From: Apostichopus japonicus
Lineage: Eukaryota; Echinodermata; Holothuroidea; Aspidochirotida; Stichopodidae
Reading direction: 5' to 3'
Assembly (NCBI RefSeq): GCF_037975245.1
Contig: NC_092568.1
Location: 8,319,001-8,383,000 of the forward strand
Length of the DNA: 64,000 nucleotides
The position numbers were made by a program, and so were the translations under genes. Positions 60,176 through 64,000 of the stretch are shown piece after piece. The number at the start of each line of letters is the position of its first letter. Within the stretch, counting starts at the first letter, position 1. Under the pieces are notes generated by a model, which saw only the letters and a program-made list of their open reading frames with translations, was not told the origin of the DNA and did no database searches.

Positions 60176-62375
60176 GCTCCCTGGTTAGAGCTGGTCTATG
60201 GCGGACCATCTGTATCAGATTTATACTTGCATTTTAAAATGACATAGACCAGTCGATTCCCCGTGACCTGAAACAGATGCCTACCCACACGCCCCTATGC
60301 TGGTAAGGGTAACTAGTGTGCAAGGAGAATTTCGTTGGGGCATCCCGCTGAGGACCCAAAAAGTTAGGCTTTTTTTCCTGCCCGAAAGGGGTACATTAAT
60401 AGATCAACATGACTTGTGTGGACGAATTTCAATACCGTGTACGCACGCACCAACTTTCCTTTGGAAGTTAATACGCATATCATTCATTCATTTTAATAGA
60501 TCATGAAGTTCGTAGGTGTTCTCGTTCCTTCCTTGTATTTCTAGGTTTGCAGTTATATTACCTTGTATTCAAATAACTTAATGTTTGCGTTTGGTTAACA
60601 AGTTTATCAAATGTAGAGAAATAGAAATTGACTAAGCTTAAAATACCGTACCTGTAGATGAATGTAGTGAGCAAGTTATGAAATTTAATCTATTTTCTAC
60701 ATTCCGTCGCCCTGATACATGCCATATTAGTATTAATAACATATAAATACTAAATTAGAAAACTTTCTATTTCTATCAGTCGCAGATTCATGGGATGTGG
60801 GGTGTTACCCCCCCCCCCATCCCACCCACCCACACACAAACACAAATATTAATAGTATTAGTTATTTAACTATTTTTAAACCTCATTTATAGCCTACATA
60901 TGCTTCAGAATGCACAGTTTCACGTTTAGTTTTTCTTTCCTTTATTGTCTTGGGAGGGGAGGGAAAGTCCCCAGATCCCCCTACAAGGGTCTCGGCTACA
61001 CCGACCGTTAGGAGTACACCCCTCCTTTTGAAATTCCTGGATACGTCTCCTTCTGTTTTCGTTTACTATATGGAGTGAACGTTGACTTAAAGGGAGTGAA
61101 GACTCGCGCACAAAGAAACGTCTGATGACGGTTATCTGACCTAGTTTCGAATGAGGTGTAACAGAAGTGTGAGACAGCACCATCGATCCCAGAAATTGCA
61201 CACACACCTTGCTACCGTCGGTACTTAGACACTAGTGTACAGTCAGTACATACAGCTGCGGTCAATACCCACAACACAGTGTACATAGCAGCGAATAGCG
61301 ATGGACATCTCAGGTCCAGATAAAAGATAACAAGGTATCATATTTCATTACTGTCTGCATTTTGTAGCGACAAGAAAAAAAACTTCACTTGAAAGCAACG
61401 GAAAGTTAACTTTTTCAGAGGGCTGCACGCGGTTTGGGGCGAGTCTTCAATGCCTTTAAGTCAAATCGCGATGAAATAATTATTCCATTCGACTAAATAT
61501 ATCGTCACCACTGCAGACATTTTGCCATATAATTAATAATTACATGCAGATATCATAGGCCTATGTAGGAGTGTTCCAGTATTTCCGACTTTTTCTACCT
61601 TGTTTGAAGTGAGATTTAATTTATTCAGGTCAACGACCTGCATGTATTTGATTTTGTTGGTATCGAATATGATTCACCAAAAGCTTGTAACACGCTCAGG
61701 AACAACGGGATTTATGTTTGGACGGTCAAAACAGTTGATAAGAAAATGTTTACAAGTAGAAATTGGTGGCGCTCATCCTAAACAGCGTACGGTTCCTGTA
61801 TATGCGCTATAGGAAAAACGAAGGTTACCACCGCTCGAAATCGGAAATTTCGAACTTTTCCGACTTTTACACATCATTTAGATAGTGAAATTTGACGTTT
61901 TGTTCGCCTTTGAATGTCATTACTATCAGATGTTATAGCCTCAAGCGGTAACGTATCGAAATTAAATAATATCAAACAATAACTGCTCTAACAAATATTT
62001 GACAGGTCATTTATTATGTAACGATGTAGAATTTACTTTTATCAATTTGGGCATTTGATAGATACATTTTGATCGATTTATCTGTGCGATGAGGAAATTA
62101 CCACAACGTGACAACGAGGTGATTATAGCGGCGTTTTACACGGGGAACAGCCACGTCCCCATACGTCTCTTTGCATTGTGCGCTTATCGCGCGCGTAAGC
62201 CGCGCGTGGTCTTCATGAGTCTGTAACGCATTTGCGTTAATTGTGCGTTTTGGCGTCCTACTTTTTGAAAGATCAGCTGCGTGTCAATAAACAATGGGGA
62301 TATTATTTTTCAAATGATTTTGTTTATAGCTTCAAACCTGCAAGTTGACTCAGCCTATAAGCTGGTGTTTTCAAA
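60176..62375. other. Intergenic region between the foldback element and the right-hand gene
   Basis: Contains MITE copy D and a C-run near 60809. A CpG-richer stretch at about 62130-62260 (repeated GCGC and CGCG) probably belongs to the promoter of the plus-strand gene starting at 62376. The ORFs here are short and without domains. Confidence 0.45.
61087..61459 (+). mobile_element. TTAA-flanked MITE, copy D (intergenic)
   Basis: 373 bp with ends TTAAAGGGAGTGAAGACTCG and, inverted, TTAAAGGCATTGAAGACTCG. It has TTAA at both edges and shares its interior with copies A-C. A small insertion near 61290 (GCGAATA) separates it from the others. Confidence 0.88.
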
Positions 62376-63507
<1,132 letters not shown>

Positions 63508-64000
63508 GTGACCATTTTTGTTGGCTATTTCGACAACAGCGTAAACTTTGTTTTTAATAGAGGGCGATATTCACTTTTCAGGATTAGAGTTCCTTTATAG
63601 AGATCAGATATAGATATGTTTAGAAAAAAGGTAGAAGCGTCCCAGCATAACGAGTTTTTCTAGCTATGCATGCACCTCACACTGGCGGCAAAAGAGCATA
63701 CTTCAGGATATTCTTATAAATCTTTTGGTGTAACTTAATTCGTGTAAATACTTCAGGTAGCAAGGGAGATATGTGATAGGACATAGTATGATACAATGTA
63801 TCCAAGCTAATAAAGTACACTGAACGTTTGAATATCGTAACTAAAACTGCATGTGTCTAGACTATGACTGCCAGTTCAGCTGTGATAATCATGCTGAGCT
63901 ATTTGGTGTCTTTGCTATATACGCAGACCCTTATATTAATTATTGTAACTCTTCTCGTCCCCGACCCTCTTCTCCTTCTGCCACACTTTCAATTCCTGTT
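63508..64000. other. Intron of the right-hand gene, running off the window
   Basis: Follows the donor CAG|GTGACC at 63507/63508. No further exon was recognised before the right edge. Confidence 0.45.

Noticed and set aside
60926-61207. Minus-strand ORFs over MITE copy D and similar ones at 50867-51160
   Set aside because: Translated MITE interior; the same frame appears in other copies with disruptions and ends within the element.

Overview
The window is animal nuclear DNA. It is AT-rich, with spliced genes, long introns, poly-G/poly-C tracts, simple repeats and several small transposon families. The gene set (an intact PARP1 5' half, a rhodopsin-type neuropeptide/amine-like GPCR, a ciliary CFAP97 domain and annexin repeats) and the repeat style suggest a marine invertebrate, perhaps an echinoderm. 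The species guess is inference only; nothing in the window fixes it. All exon models were built by eye from splice sites and codon phase.

Layout, left to right. 1-6.8 kb: non-coding, with a worn tandem repeat of about 320 bp at the left edge. 6.8-7.9 kb (+): a single-exon class A GPCR. 10.7-11.2 kb: a small hAT-like non-autonomous transposon. 11.7-28.7 kb (-): twelve exons of PARP1, from the start codon through both DNA-nick zinc fingers, the third zinc domain and the BRCT domain to the first residues of the WGR domain. The WGR core, helical and catalytic exons are not visible and would lie left of the window, which would put the GPCR inside a PARP1 intron. 30.2-39.6 kb (-): a five-exon gene for an unrecognised, very acidic protein of about 1,854 residues with one 4.4-kb exon full of internal repeats. 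41.2-41.4 kb (-): an orphan basic exon-like ORF. 41.9-42.4 kb: low-complexity interspersed repeat. 44.4-57.5 kb (-): an 18-exon gene encoding a protein of about 652 residues that joins an N-terminal CFAP97 domain to a four-repeat annexin core. 58.3-60.2 kb: an odd 1.85-kb element with inverted termini and two dense arrays of the palindrome CTTAAG. 62.4 kb to the right edge (+): the first three coding exons of an unrecognised gene, with a long (TCA)n microsatellite in its second intron.

Four copies of one TTAA-flanked MITE of about 365 bp (14.1, 17.0, 51.0 and 61.1 kb) are scattered through these genes. Two of them, plus a tRNA-derived SINE at 44.4 kb, sit within about 15-45 nt of splice sites. 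There is no operon or obvious shared pathway among the genes. The most striking candidates for new biology are the CFAP97-annexin fusion, the CTTAAG-palindrome element and the repeat-expanded acidic protein.
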